Positions 10,814 through 21,825 of a stretch of 64,000 nucleotides of DNA are shown here, one piece after another. The stretch covers positions 17,679 to 81,678 of the forward strand of contig JAFMOC010000810.1 of NCBI GenBank assembly GCA_019802505.1, given 5' to 3'. Below the pieces are notes generated by a model, which worked only from the letters and a program-made list of their open reading frames with translations, had not been told where the DNA came from and did not search any database. This stretch comes from Corydoras sp. C115 (Eukaryota > Chordata > Actinopteri > Siluriformes > Callichthyidae). Each line of letters starts with the position of its first letter. Within the stretch, counting starts at the first letter, position 1. Both the position numbers and the translations under genes were made by a program.

Positions 10814-11764
10814 CTACTTTAAGTTGGAATAAGTTTCTTTTCCCGTGTGAATGCACTGGTGTCGTTTCAATTCCTTTTTTCTAGAAAAACTTCTTCCACA
10901 CTGTGAGCAGGAGCAAATACACTGATGTTTTGTAAGACTAATCTTCTGAGTAAAACTCTTTCCACACTGTGAGCAGAAATAAGGTTTTACTCCTGTATGA
11001 ATGTGCATATGTACTGTAAGACTACTCTTATTAGTAAAACTCCTTCCACACTGTGAGCAGCAATATGGTTTTTCTCCTGTGTGAATGCGCTGGTGATCTT
11101 TAAGATGACTCTGATTAATAAAACTCCTTCCACACTGTGAGCACATATATGGTTTTTCTCCTGTGTGAATATGCTGATGTGCTATAAAACTACAATGTTG
11201 AGTAAAACTCTTTCCACACTGTGAGCAGGAATATGGCTTTTCTCCTGTGTGAATACGCTCATGCCGTTTAAGATTACTCTGTTCAGTAAAACTTTTTCCA
11301 CACTGTAAGCAGGAATAGGGTTTTTCTCCTGTGTGAATACGCTGATGCCGTTTAAGAATACTCTGTTCAGTAAAAATCTTTCCACACTGTAAGCAGGAAT
11401 ATGGTGTTTCTCCTGTGTGAATACGCTGATGCACTAAAAGATTGGACTGTCGAGTAAAACTCTTTTCACATTGTGAGCAGGAATACGTTTTTTCTTCTTT
11501 GTGAATACGCTTATGCTGTTTAAGATTTTTCTGGCAAGTAAAACTCCTTCCACACGGTGAGCAACCATGTGGTTTTTCTTCTATGTGAATGAGCTGGTGC
11601 TGTTTAAAAGAACTTTCTTGAGTAAAACTTATTCCACATTGTGAGCACAATATTGGCTTTTCTTCTGTGTGAACACCCTGGTATCTTAGAAGAAGACCGC
11701 TAAAAGAAACTCCTTCCACACTGCATTTTGGAATATTTTTCTCCTCCTTCTTGGATGTGCTCAT
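10814..11764 (-). CDS. ZNF-2 finger exon: C2H2 zinc-finger protein, 10 fingers
   Basis: This exon encodes a probable nuclear sequence-specific DNA-binding protein. The first ATG after the CTACAG acceptor (exon starts at 11785) is at 11764 and opens MSTSKKEEKN; the frame is unbroken to TAG at 10814. After about 40 lead residues come ten fingers of the CSQCGKSFT...HQRIH type joined mostly by HTGEKPY linkers. Finger 9 is odd: after KHQCI the sequence runs straight into the next finger, so about eight codons (last His and linker) are missing and it reads as C2HC. A short basic tail ends in YSNLK. The phase from the upstream exons does not lead in frame to this ATG, and the 70-codon exon is lost here, so translation may start at this exon. 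ZNF-2 lies tail to tail with ZNF-1 and head to head with ZNF-3. Confidence 0.85.
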   Translation of the reverse strand: MSTSKKEEKNIPKCSVEGVSFSGLLLRYQGVHTEEKPILCSQCGISFTQESSFKQHQLIHIEEKPHGCSPCGRSFTCQKNLKQHKRIHKEEKTYSCSQCEKSFTRQSNLLVHQRIHTGETPYSCLQCGKIFTEQSILKRHQRIHTGEKPYSCLQCGKSFTEQSNLKRHERIHTGEKPYSCSQCGKSFTQHCSFIAHQHIHTGEKPYMCSQCGRSFINQSHLKDHQRIHTGEKPYCCSQCGRSFTNKSSLTVHMHIHTGVKPYFCSQCGKSFTQKISLTKHQCICSCSQCGRSFSRKKELKRHQCIHTGKETYSNLK

Positions 11765-11785
11765 GTTCACTCTTTAAGTTCATTC

Positions 11786-12924
11786 CTGTAGGCAGAAAGA
11801 TGTCTTTTTTATTTCATGTATATGGTGATGTTGACATGTTATTTCTTCACAGTGTAAAAATTGAGGTAAAACAATGCTGTTGTTTATTTTTAAATTACTA
11901 ATAGCTAGTGACTACCAACCAGCCAGAAGTTCTGGCTAGAAATTATTTTTTTAATCCATGTATTCATACAGAGGCTTGATCTGGTTTAATATTCATCACC
12001 AGTCAAATTCAAAGGAAGTGTTTATAATGTAGTTGTGTAGTCTCATGTTTGCCAGTTTAAAATACATACAATTTAAAATACTTCAATACTATTTATCACA
12101 CATCTGTTATAATGCACATATGTGGGTTGTTTTTTTTCCCCCAAGATCTTGTATTAATATTGTAAAATTTGAAACACTACACAAAATCTTCACCAGCACA
12201 TTCCAAACATTTTTTGAAAATGATGTCTCCTGCTTCCTAAACCACTCTTTCACTTTTTGAGACTGATGCATCACGGGCATTGTCATTTTAAAATATAGCC
12301 GTGCCATCAGGAGAAAACGATCCATTGATGGAATAACCTGGTGGTTCGGTACATTCAGGTCTTCAGCTGACCTCATTCTTTGGGCAGGTAACGTTGCTGA
12401 ACCCAGACGTGACTAAATGTAGCAACTCCAAATCATAGCACTGTCCTCTCAGGCTTGTACATTAGATTAGGCATGATGGGTGCATCATCTCAGCCACGTC
12501 TCTTCTTAACCTGATGCACCCATCATTCTGAAAAAGAGTAAATCTGAACTCAACAGACCTGCACAGCTGTTTAGTCCCAATCCCTTAAGTTTATTACACA
12601 CTGTGCATGTGGAAATGTTCTTACTTACACAATTAAATTACTGTTGTTTTTCTACCAAATGCTTACATGATTGCCGATCACAATAATTTAAGTCTTTTTG
12701 TTCTGACCACAGTCCTTAATCAAAGATGATGCTCCCTCCCCACTGTCCTGTTTAATTAACTTGCCGCAGCTAAAACATAATCATTCATACAGCAATTAGC
12801 CAATGAGAGGCCCTTACCTATTTGCTTAGTTAAATTAAGTGTTTATATAGTTTTAATGTAAAACCTTTTTACATTTATTTATTTAATTCATACATTTTAT
12901 ATTGTCATTTTATTTTAAGTTCAC
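11786..12924 (-). other. Intron of ZNF-2
   Basis: The intron has an AG acceptor at 11786-11787 and a GT donor at 12923-12924. It holds the fossil Tc1 transposase (12130-12548) and a few bases from the edge of the lost 70-codon exon near 12000-12040. A block near 12740-12840 is shared with the ZNF-5 intron. No other gene is seen. Confidence 0.6.
12130..12548 (-). mobile_element. Fossil Tc1-like transposase in ZNF-2 intron
   Basis: Same relic as at 1215, 19335 and 44015, in the same orientation relative to the gene. The minus frame includes RSAEDLNV and KEWFRKQETSF. The upper part matches the SDE-containing region in broken form. Confidence 0.75.
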
Positions 12925-13071
12925 CTACACTGGTAACAGGTCCAGGCTGTTTCTCCTCCTTTTGTTGAATGAGAGCAGGGATAGGATCCACCACCTCTAT
13001 GGCCTTGTTCATGTTAATAGTCAAAATAAATTAAATGTTTTAGTGTTGTTTTGAAATGAAATGTTGTTTTG
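12925..13071 (-). CDS. ZNF-2 leader exon (exon 2)
   Basis: The exon is bounded by a TTTATTCAG acceptor before 13071 and a GTGAAC donor after 12925. The ATG is at 13012, giving about 29 codons that begin MNKAIEVVDPIPALIQ and end in PVTSV with one base left over (phase 1). The same exon occurs in all copies except truncated ZNF-3. The peptide is acidic to neutral and has no domain I recognise. Because the 70-codon exon is missing in ZNF-2, the leader may not join the fingers in frame. Confidence 0.65.
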
Positions 13072-13318
13072 CTGAATAAATTTCACTGCGTTGTGGTTTG
13101 TTTAAGGACAGAGTAATGAGAGAGAATCCTAAACATGTCATTTTATATTTTATTACTTCTGATTACAGAGCATTCGCTTTAATATTTAAAGTTATTAGCA
13201 TTATAAACAATAACAGCATCTAGAACACAATCTTAAATCTATAATCCGTCAGTCTTATTTCCATCCTGATAATCCACACATAGTATAAAGCTTTAATAAG
13301 TTTAATAAAGAATCTCAC

Positions 13319-13512
13319 CTTCAGTAATGAACTGGATTTGATCTGATGATAATAATGATGACGTGCACAACTTTTATTTTTAATTAAATCTCTCAGAGCT
13401 CTAAACACACGTGCTGCTGCTGTTATTGTTCTCTTTTCTTCTTTTCCTGTTTATTGGCGGTTAGGTTTCCAGATTAGTGCAATATTGCCACCTACTGTTT
13501 GGAAGATGCGCT
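13319..13512 (-). other. ZNF-2 exon 1 (5' UTR)
   Basis: A GC-richer stretch conserved in all six copies, running from about GAAGCGCATCTTCCAAACAG at the upstream end to TTACTGAAG|GTGAGA at the donor. It has no conserved reading frame, so it is taken as a 5' untranslated exon. The upstream limit is set by where similarity among copies starts and is approximate. Confidence 0.65.
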
Positions 13513-13924
13513 TTAATACATATTACTTTGGCTTTTCAAACCTTAGAGTGAACATCATCATTTTAAATAAACTGATTAAATGTAGAAATAACATTAGTTT
13601 TATTTTCAGAGATTGTTTTCTTACAGAGTTCTAACATTTAGTTACTGTTAGTCTTTGTTGTTAGTATTTTAGCAGAACAGACGTATGATTTAAGCAGCAT
13701 TACTATGATAGACCTCATACAGGAACACTACACAAAAGGAGAACCGAGACAGACACACACAAAGACAAGATAAATAGAGTACTTAGATAAATAGAAACTA
13801 AGAAATACAAACAGACATGACAAGAGAGACTGTAAGAGAAAGAGAGAATGAGAAATGAAGAAAAAGACAAATGGAGTCTGACTGAAAGAAACATTACACT
13901 GAAGATTGAAATACACACACCTGT

Positions 13925-14135
13925 AATAATCCCATGCAACTCTGGATTATTATTCATTTGAAGAACTAATAATTAAGTAGTTAGGATGAAAAACTTTGGG
14001 GAAATAGAACAACCCTGGTGAATTCCCCGCAGGATCTTCAATCTAGAGGTGAGTCCTGGATTTATAGAAACAGCGGTAAAGATATCGCTATATAACATCT
14101 TAATAAATCCACAAAATAAAATAACAAATACATCG
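13925..14135 (-). mobile_element. L1/Tx1-type LINE fragment (reverse transcriptase piece)
   Basis: The minus strand matches 41840-42050 closely and encodes broken pieces such as FIKMLYSDI and SISPKFF, which fit the L1-type reverse transcriptase stretch after the catalytic core. It is only about 200 bp and full of stops. Confidence 0.55.
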
Positions 14136-14139
14136 CTCG

Positions 14140-14215
14140 CACCTGTTTTCGGGCGCTCTTAAAGCACATGCGCAGTAAAAGCATACCCGTTCTCCAGTGG
14201 ATCCAAATCGCACCT
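14140..14215 (-). repeat. 72-bp satellite, about one unit
   Basis: It contains AAAGCACATGCGCAG and ACCCGTTCTCC, matching the reverse of the 72-bp unit at 25490-25650. The core palindrome is mutated here. Confidence 0.6.
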
Positions 14216-14240
14216 ATATAAAATAATATAATATAAAAAT

Positions 14241-14362
14241 AGGGGGGACATGGTAGCTTAGTGGTTAGCACGTTCGTCACTCAGCAATGGGGATCCAGGT
14301 TTGAATCCTGAATTCGGGTGGAGTTTTCATGTTCTCCCCATTTGCATGTGGGTTTCCTCCGG
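14241..14362 (+). mobile_element. SINE-A head, truncated
   Basis: A diverged tRNA-like head (TGGTAGCTTAGTGGTTAGCA) and part of the conserved middle block are present. The 3' two thirds are missing. Confidence 0.75.
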
Positions 14363-14914
14363 GACTCTTTGTCTTTCTTACTTTCTTTTTCTCTCTTTCT
14401 CTGACTGTTCCTCTTGTTGGTTTCTGTCATCTTTCTTAGTTTTATTCATTTGTCTTGTATTTGTGTGTCTCTGTCTTGATTCTTATGTTGCACCTGTTTC
14501 CTGCTCATTGTGTCACCCAAGGAGTTCCTGTATGAGGTCTCTCAGTTCAGGTTCTGCTTAAATACTAACAATAAAGACTAAAGTATAAACAGTAACTAAA
14601 GGTTAGAACTCTGTAAGAGAACAATCTCTACAAATAGAACAAATGTTATTTCCACATTTTATTTTATTCAGTTTATTTAAAATAATGATGTTCCCTCTAA
14701 GGTTTGAGAATCCAACTTAAACACACAAAATGTGTATTATGTTTATCTGGGGTGCAAAACAGTTAAATACAAACAATATCTCATTCTTAACATTCTCTGT
14801 TGTTAAACTCCTCTAAAGTACAAACACTGGACATCTGCGCTTTATAAAAATGACCTCAATAAAAAGGAAATAAAATCTACTTAATGTTCTACCATGATTA
14901 TGTTGTGATCTTTG

Positions 14915-15366
14915 AAGCGCGTCTTCCAAACAGTAGGTGGCAGTATTGCACTAATCTAGAAACCTAACCGCCGATAAACAGAAAGCGAAGAAAAGAGAAC
15001 AATAACAGCAGCACCTCGTGTGTTTAGAGCTCAGAGAGATTTAATTAAAAATAAAAGTTGTGCACGTCATCATTATTATCATCAGATCAAATCCAGTTCA
15101 TTACTGAAGGTGAGATTCTTTATTAAACTTATTAAAGCTTTATACTATGTGTGGATCATCAGGATGTAAATAAGACTGATGGATTTTAGATTTAAGATCA
15201 TGTTCTAGATGCTGTTATTGTTTATAATGCTAATAACTTTAAAGATTAATGCGAATGCACTGTAGTAAAGTATAAAATGACATGTTTAGGATTCTCTCTC
15301 AGTCCTTAAACAAACCGATTTTCGAACTTTATTCAGCAAAACAACTAAAACATTTAATTTTTTCGA
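14915..15366 (+). pseudogene. ZNF-3: truncated ZNF gene copy
   Basis: Exon 1 (about 14915-15109) is well kept and ends at a normal GTGAGA donor. The intron is present, and exon 2 begins after TTTATTCAG at 15336, but at 15366 the copy stops where a SINE-A begins. No leader ATG, 70-codon exon or fingers follow before ZNF-4. It is the promoter end of a duplicated gene with the coding part lost. It shares its upstream region with ZNF-4 as a direct repeat (14590-15350 against 17585-18235). Confidence 0.8.
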
Positions 15367-15632
15367 CGGGCGCTGGGCAGATAGACCCAGGACAGGGCGC
15401 CAATCCATCGCTGGGCACACACTCACTCACTCAGACACACTCTATATGGGGCAATTTTGAGAATTCAATTGACTTGATCCATGTTTTTGGACTGTGGGAG
15501 AAAACCGGAGAACCCGGAGGAAACCCACGCAGACACGGGGAGAACATGGAAACTCCACCCAGATGGGGATTCGAACCGGGAATCCCTAGCGCTGAGAGGC
15601 GAACGTGCTAACCACTAAGCCACCGTGCCGCC
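15367..15632 (-). mobile_element. SINE-A, reverse orientation, tail missing
   Basis: A clear A box and B box lie near the 15632 end and the CCTGTCC block near 15390; the GAATG tail is absent. It abuts exon 2 of ZNF-3. Confidence 0.88.
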
Positions 15633-15673
15633 CTGTTTTTAACATTTTTTTTGTTAATACATATGAAACAGAG

Positions 15674-16005
15674 GGCGGCACGGTGGCTTAGTGGTTAGCA
15701 CATTTGCCTCTCAGCGCTAGGGATTCCCGGTTCGAATCCCCATCTGGGTGGAGTTTCCATGTTCTCCTCATGTCTGCGTGGGTTTCCTCCCACAGTCCAA
15801 AAACATGGATCAAGTCAATTGAATTCTCAAAATTGCCCCATATAGAGTGTGTATGTGTGAGTGAGTGTGTGCCCAGCGATGGATTGCCCCCCTGTCCTGG
15901 GTGTATCTGCCCAGCGCCCGAGACGTTCTCCCCTGGATGGGCATGGGGAACCCCACCGCGACCCTAATAGAGGATAAAGCGGGAGATAATGAATGAATGA
16001 ATGAA
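15674..16005 (+). mobile_element. SINE-A, full length
   Basis: Reference copy in this window: head GGCGGCACGGTGGCTTAGTG, B box GGTTCGAATCC, middle block, a GATAAAGCGGGAG segment and a GAATGAATGAATGAAT tail, about 332 bp. With the copy at 15367-15632 it makes an inverted SINE pair. Confidence 0.93.
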
Positions 16006-16029
16006 TATTTTAAAGCCTTATCTTTAAAA

Positions 16030-16205
16030 ACCCATCGAAGATCTCCTAAAGCGCATGCACATTTAAATCACACCCATTCCCAATAGCTACCAAGTCGCAC
16101 CCGTTAAAGCGCATGCGCAGTATAAAGCACACCCGTTCACCGGCGCTTCCAAATCGCACCTGTTTAAGTTCGCTCCTAAAGCGCATGCGCATTCGAAGCC
16201 TTTCG
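16030..16205 (-). repeat. 72-bp satellite, about 2.5 units
   Basis: Perfect GCGCATGCGC palindromes at 16109-16118 and 16181-16190 lie exactly 72 bp apart, with a mutated unit before them. The units read in reverse relative to those at 25494-25646. Confidence 0.85.
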
Positions 16206-16429
16206 GATATATAGTCTTTTTGGCACCATTGTAACTTTATTTCATTAATTATGAGACACTTTAGTTTTTACACAACTGACATTTTACATACATACAAATA
16301 TACACATGAGTACTTTGCTCACTATACACTACTCATTAGTTCTAATGGTTAATCAATACAATGTCATGCATCTTAATAGGCTTTATTGCAATTATTGGTT
16401 CTTAATTTATTTCTATTTGTTACATTACA
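16206..16429. other. Unassigned AT-rich DNA
   Basis: I see no gene, repeat head or splice-like signal here beyond AT-rich sequence. Confidence 0.5.
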
Positions 16430-17085
16430 TTTGGTTATTTAGCAAACTATTTTATCCAAAGCAGTTACAAGTAATCCAACTTAATGGTTGGGGGTCAGAA
16501 TACAGAGGTGATAGAGCACCAATGGAGCAATGAGGTTTAAGAATCTTGCTCAAGGTCTCACACTAATAAAAGTTCAAATCTCAGTGGACCTAGGATTTGA
16601 ACCCCAATTTTCAGATTGCTAACCCAACACCCTAACCCTAACCAATGAGCAAACCACACCCTTGTTCTATTTTATGATTTTATTATTACCGTTTTTGCTG
16701 CTACTGGTTGCTAAATTTCCTAAAGAAGATCACTGGGTGCTTTGGGACAGGGTCTCACCTGCCGTTTTGAATGCTGGACAGACAGTGCTGGGTAAACACA
16801 CAACAGAGAGACAGACAGAAAGAAAGAATACATTATTTATCCCAGAGGAAATTGAGCAACCAGTAGCAGTAAAATACAGCAATAATACAATCATAAAATA
16901 GAACAAGGGTGTGGTATCTCAGTGGTTAGGGTTAGTGGTTAGGGTGTTGGGCTAGTAATATGATCATTGTGGGTTCAAATCAAAGGTCCATTGGGATTTG
17001 GACAGTTGTCAGAATCCTTGAGCAAGACCCTTAACCATAATTGCTCCAGGGTATCCTGTATTACCTCTGTGTTCTGAGATGAGTA
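16430..17085. repeat. Foldback structure made of two facing SINE-B copies
   Basis: A diverged SINE-B on the minus strand (16430-16668) and another on the plus strand (16903-17085) point their heads at each other. Next to the heads a perfect or near-perfect inverted repeat of about 35 bp pairs 16655-16690 with 16871-16910 (CACCCTTGTTCTATTTTATG and complement). The loop holds LINE-tail sequence (CAGAGGAAATTG near 16845). Confidence 0.7.
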
Positions 17086-17475
17086 CCAGAAAGGCTGAAT
17101 CCCTATTTATCTTTCTACCAGCCCCACTGGTGGAGTTATAAAGCCTGATGGCTCTTGAAACAAAAGATCTCTTGGGTCCTTCTGTAGAGCAGCTCTGAGA
17201 CTGTTGTCTGCACTGAATTTGCTCCTTTGCGGTAAAATAGTGTAATGTATGGAGTGGCCATCATCATCCATGACAGAGAGCAGTTTGTTGAGTTTCCACC
17301 TCTTTGCCACTTTAACCACTGTGTCAAGTTCCACACCCAGTGCTTGCCCCACATGCCTGACTAGCTCCTCATCGCCTCTCATCTCTCTTTTTAATGCTTC
17401 CACCCCAGCACACACAGCAGAGAAAAGACAGCTGGACACCACTGTCTGATAGAATGGTGTTAAAGGTGCTGGGGA
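16800..17475 (-). mobile_element. LINE 3' fragment (reverse transcriptase C-terminus and tail)
   Basis: The minus frame at 17107-17475 includes FYQTVVSSCLF, GVELDTVVKVAKRWKLNKL and IHYTILPQRS, which match the far C-terminal region of fish L2/CR1-group LINE reverse transcriptases. The tail appears near 16800-16862 as CAATTTCCTCTGGGATAAAT followed by a CTTT/CTGT-type repeat. A SINE-B copy lies between. Only the 3' end of the element is here. Confidence 0.65.
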
Positions 17476-17761
17476 AATACAAAAACATGATCTGTGTCTG
17501 AGGTCAAAAGCAAAATTAAAAGAGACATGACTTTTATTGCTATTTGTATAAATCAAATTATATTGAAACACAAAGAAAATGACTCACAGTAACTAAAGGT
17601 TGGAACTCTGTAAGAGAACAATCTCTGAAAGTAGAACAAATGTTATTTTTTACATTTTATCTTTAACTTTATTTAAATCAGTAAAATTTAAATGAATCAG
17701 TTTATTTAAAACGATGATGTTCCCTTTAAGGTTTGAATAGCCAACTTAATAATATGTATTG

Positions 17762-17959
17762 AAGCGCGTCTTCCAAACAGTAGGTGGCGGTATTGCACTA
17801 ATCTAGAAACCTAACCGCCGATAAACAGAAAGAGAAGAAAAGAGAACACTAACAGCAGCAGCACCTCGTGTGTTTAGAGCTCTGAGAGATTAAATAAATA
17901 ATAAAAGTTGTGCACGTCATCATTATTATCATCAGATCAAATCCAGTTCATTACTGAAG
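17762..17959 (+). other. ZNF-4 exon 1 (5' UTR)
   Basis: It matches exon 1 of the other copies, starting near GAAGCGCGTCTTCCAAACAG and ending TTACTGAAG before a GTGAGA donor at 17960. No long frame is conserved, so it is read as non-coding. The start is inferred from the edge of similarity. Confidence 0.7.
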
Positions 17960-18203
17960 GTGAGATTCTTTATTAAACTTATTAAAGTTTTATACTCTGT
18001 GTGGATCATCAGGATGTAAATAAGACTGATGGATTTTGGATTTAAGATCATGTTCTAGATGCTGTTATTGTTTATAATGCTAATAACTTTAAAGATGAAT
18101 GCGAATGCACTGTAATCAGAAGTAATAAAGTATAAAATGACATGTTTAGGATTCTCTCTCATTACTCAGTCCTTAAACAAACCGATTTTCGAAGTTTATT
18201 CAG

Positions 18204-18326
18204 CAAAACAACTAAAACATTTGATTTTTTCGATTGTTAACGTGAAGGTCGTGGAGGTGATGGATCCTATCCCAGCTCTCATTCAACAAAAGGAGGAGAA
18301 ACACCCTGAACCTGTTACCAGTCTAG
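18204..18326 (+). CDS. ZNF-4 leader exon (exon 2)
   Basis: It follows a TTTATTCAG acceptor and ends at CTAG|GTGAG in phase 1. The usual ATG is lost by an A-to-G change and a short deletion (GTGAAGGTC), but an in-frame ATG at 18260 keeps MDPIPALIQQKEE through PVTSL, about 22 codons. If spliced to a phase-matched third exon it could feed the finger exon; in this copy the third exon is damaged. Confidence 0.6.
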
Positions 18327-19334
18327 GTGAGATTATTAACCACAATGCCACCATACCACCACAAACTACACAAAAGTAAACCATTACACAAAGTCTGAGT
18401 CTATAAAATGTTAATTGATATTTAATAACTAACATCAGATATAATGACTATATTAAAATTCATCAATTAAATAAATCATTTTCACTTTAAAACAATATAA
18501 ACACTACCTGGTTAAAAAAAGTCACTATAACTAACTAACTAAGCGAATAGGTAAGGGCCTCTATTTTATGGTTCCTGCCTCTTTAAGAACATTGACAATG
18601 TTAATTTAAGTTAAGGTTACAAGATTTCAAAGGTTCCAAAGTCCCAATTAAGGGTCAAAGTGTTTATTAAGGAGTTGAAGAGCGACAAGCATGAAGCTAT
18701 ATGCTCTCTTTGATATTTAATGCAGCCAATGAGGTTTGTGTGCTGTTTGTATGCTATTTGGGTTTACGTAAAGTTTATTACTTTTTCTAGTATTAAGATG
18801 AATTCATATGTAATTGTGGTTCTAATCAAGATGTAAATTAGTGGGGTTAAACGTACAAAGGATCACTCTTAAGATTAATAGTTTACAATGTAAAAATTTC
18901 TCATTGTACATTTGTTTGTGATTTATGTTGCAGTTCTTGCGGTTGGGTGTAAAGGTTATATACAAAGTTAAGGTATAATTTAAGAATAAACCTAATCAGT
19001 GTTGGAAAGAGTATTTGTGCTGTTGAATTTAAATCGGAGAGAGCTACAGAGTGATTATGTTTCAGCTTTTTAAGTTATTTAAACTGTTAGGAGAGTGGGG
19101 CAGCATCATCTTTGATCTTTAAGGACTGTATTCAGAAAAAAAATCCTTGAATGATCATGATCATGATCACTTAAACATTTGGTAGAAAAACAACAGTGAT
19201 ATTTAATTTAACTGTGAAAGTAAGAACATTTCACATGCACAGTGTAAAGTAAACTTAAGGGATTGGGACTAAACAGCTGTGCAGCATTAAGAAAAGCACT
19301 TGTCAGTGAGGCTAACCTGCAAAAAAAAAAAAAA

Positions 19335-19800
19335 AAAAAGATAAGGTCATGTGGGCTGATGAGTTCAGATTTACTCTTTTTCAGAATGATGGGGCATCAG
19401 GTTAAGAAGAGAGGTGCCTGAAGTGATGCATCCATCATGCTTAATGTCTAATGTACAAGCCTGAGAGGACAGTGTTATGATTTGGGGTTCCTGCACTTAG
19501 TCATGTCTGAGCAATGTTACCTGCCCAAAGAATGAGGTCAGCTGATGACCTGAATATACAGAACCACCAGGTTATTCCATCAATGGATCTTTTTCTCCTG
19601 ATGACATGGATATATTTTAAAACGACAATGCCCATGATGCACCAGTCTCAAAAAGTCAAAGAGGAGAGTAGACTTTTTAGGGAGCAGGAGACATCATTTT
19701 CAAACATAAATTTGGTCACCACAGAGTCCAGACTTCAACGCCATTTAAAATGTTTTGAATGTGCCGGAAAAGATTTTGTGAAGTGGTTAATGCTAATATA
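19335..19800 (+). mobile_element. Fossil Tc1-like transposase in ZNF-4 intron
   Basis: The best kept of the four intron relics. It starts near a broken SDE-type motif (GATGAGTTCAGATTTACTC) and includes RSADDLNI, a decayed second-Asp region and the C-terminal stretch to about 19800. Frameshifts and stops run throughout. Confidence 0.78.
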
Positions 19801-20918
19801 AGCTTATAATACCATCTATAAGTCTTCTGAGAGACTAATAAATCACTTTATGATCCACATGACAAGTAATTTAACTAAACGCATTAATATTTGACCTCTG
19901 TTTATAGGTTTTGTCCGCATTTTAGAAAAGCTTTGGACAAAATTATGATTCTGCATGCTTATAAAATACCCCTGAGTCAGATATTTTAAAGCTTAGCCAT
20001 TAGGAGAATTTAACCTATTTAATGCAGAGAACACTTGTGTAGCTAATAACTACTTTTGTCTTTAGAGTTAGAGTTCAAATGAACACGCATTAACCTTCAA
20101 CCATTTTCTATTTTCCATATTTTGGTGGTGGGATTCGGTAGAATTTATTATTATTTTATATAATATTAATATTCGAAAGTCCTACAATCCCAACTGTGTT
20201 TGGAACATGTTGTAAACCTGAAGTCTGAAGAAAAAACAAAATGTCTCATGTTCATATTGTCTGCAATAAAATAAAAGTTCATTTTGAATAATTTAAATTG
20301 ATTTGATCTGTAGTTAACAACCTTATATTCAGAATAATTGGTTATGTCTAATGATTTGATTGTTCGCTTATTTAAGAAATTAAAGGTTGTTTCTTATCTT
20401 TTGCCATTATTTCTGCAAATCAGGTGATGTAATGAGGTTAATATTTATAAATTTTGATAATTACGTTCATGTTTTTCATTAATTTAAGCAGAGGCTACAA
20501 GTGTGAAATGAGTAAGTGGACGTTTTGCATTAACTGTAACAGTTAATAAACAGAAAGTAATAATCTAGCAAAGAATTTATTTTTTGTGAATTATGTCCCT
20601 TGAGAAGGTGGCGAATGAAGACTGTTATGTTTCTAAATCCAAAGAGAGTCCAGACTTACTGCTACTGTCCTTCAACAGTTCGAAGAGTTTGGGTTCATCT
20701 ACAGTCCATCACAACCTGTGCCATAAATTATGTATCTCTAATAAAATGAGAAAAGGACTGCAGCTTTGCTTGATTTGCTTTGTTTGGTCTTTTGACCCAA
20801 ATGATAGCTGGATGAAGAGCACAGAGAGGTTCCTCAAAAAAATTCTTGTAATTTATTACTGATTCAGTATTATTGAAATATTAGTTCTAGTATAAAGAAC
20901 TAACTAAAGAACCTTAGA

Positions 20919-21778
20919 CTTCAGGAGAAGCCCTCCAACCCTTCCAGCACTCACTATCCTCAACAGTGCTGTAACGGCTGTGGACTCCTACAAATTCCTG
21001 GGAACAATAATCTCCAAGGACCTAAAATGGGACTGCAACATCAGCACCATCATCAAGAAGGCTCAGCAGAGACTGTACTTCCTGCGTCAGCTGAGGAAGT
21101 TCAACCTGCCCAAGGAGCTGATGGTGCAGTTCTACATCGCCACCACACAATCTGTCCTCACCGCATCCATCACAGTGTGGGGCAGCTCAGCCACCAGACA
21201 CGACACCCACAGACTACAGCGCATCATCCGGTCTGCAGAGAGGACCATCGGCGTAAAGCTACCCTCCCTTCCAGACCTGCACACGGCCAGAACCAGGAAG
21301 CGGGCAGAGAACATCGTCCGTGATCCATCACACCCTGGACATCACCTGTTCCAGTATCTTCCCTCAGGCCGGCGGTTCAGTCAGTTGAGGATCAAGACCT
21401 CCAGATTACGGAAAAGCTTTTTTCCACACGCCATTACACTCATGAACAGCTGAAACACTAAAAACACTACTTCTGGACTCATTCTCCACACCCTCAACCA
21501 GTCTTCTTCCACTCTCCACCTACTTAACTATTCATTACAGTTTTTGCACTAGCACTTTTTATTTAAATACAATCTGCAACTTACACAACCGTTATGTTTA
21601 CAGGTGTGTCTGTGTGTGTGTGTGTGTGTGTGCGTGCGTGAGTGTGTGTGTGTATGAGAAATGCTAGTTTGGGTATGTCTGTCATTTATTGTGCACTGTG
21701 GGCTATTGGAACCAAAGACAAATTCCTTGTATGTGTGAGCATACTTGGCCAATAAAGTCCGATTCTGATTCTGATAAA
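20919..21778 (+). mobile_element. L2/CR1-group LINE, 3' end
   Basis: An open frame from about 20919 to 21453 encodes the end of a LINE reverse transcriptase: DFRRSPP, SYKFLGTIIS, KKAQQRLYFLRQL, ITVWGSS and LPSGRRF, all typical of fish L2/CR1-group proteins. After the TGA come a (TG)n run at 21605-21652 and the tail TTGGCCAATAAAGTCCGATTC with GATTCT repeats at 21747-21778. The 5' part, including the catalytic YxDD block and endonuclease, is missing, as is common for 5'-truncated LINE insertions. The frame is intact over about 178 codons, suggesting a rather young insertion in the ZNF-4 intron; ZNF-6 lacks it. Confidence 0.85.
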
Positions 21779-21825
21779 TATTGTATTTGCAAACAAAACA
21801 ATGATGCCTGTTTATTTTTTGTTTT

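Larger units (their letters stand above)
13270..15290. repeat. Head-to-head palindrome between ZNF-2 and ZNF-3
   Basis: The left arm (13270-13900) and the right arm (14366-15290) are inverted copies carrying exon 1 of each gene and a shared upstream region with pyrimidine-rich tracts. The spacer 13900-14366 holds an L1 fragment, one 72-bp satellite unit and part of a SINE-A. The arrangement could act as a two-way promoter. Confidence 0.75.

Noticed and set aside
13715..13957. Hydrophobic open frames of 60-80 codons on the minus strand
   Set aside because: They come from a pyrimidine-rich tract in the palindromic promoter region, a composition effect.
15690..15745. tRNA gene-like A and B boxes (also near 8085, 24725, 35470, 55430)
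   Set aside because: They are heads of the SINE-A and SINE-B repeats; the cloverleaf stem is not intact and each continues into SINE body sequence.
20593..20862. Open frame of 89 codons on the plus strand
   Set aside because: Matching intron regions of the other ZNF copies contain stops; no motif seen.
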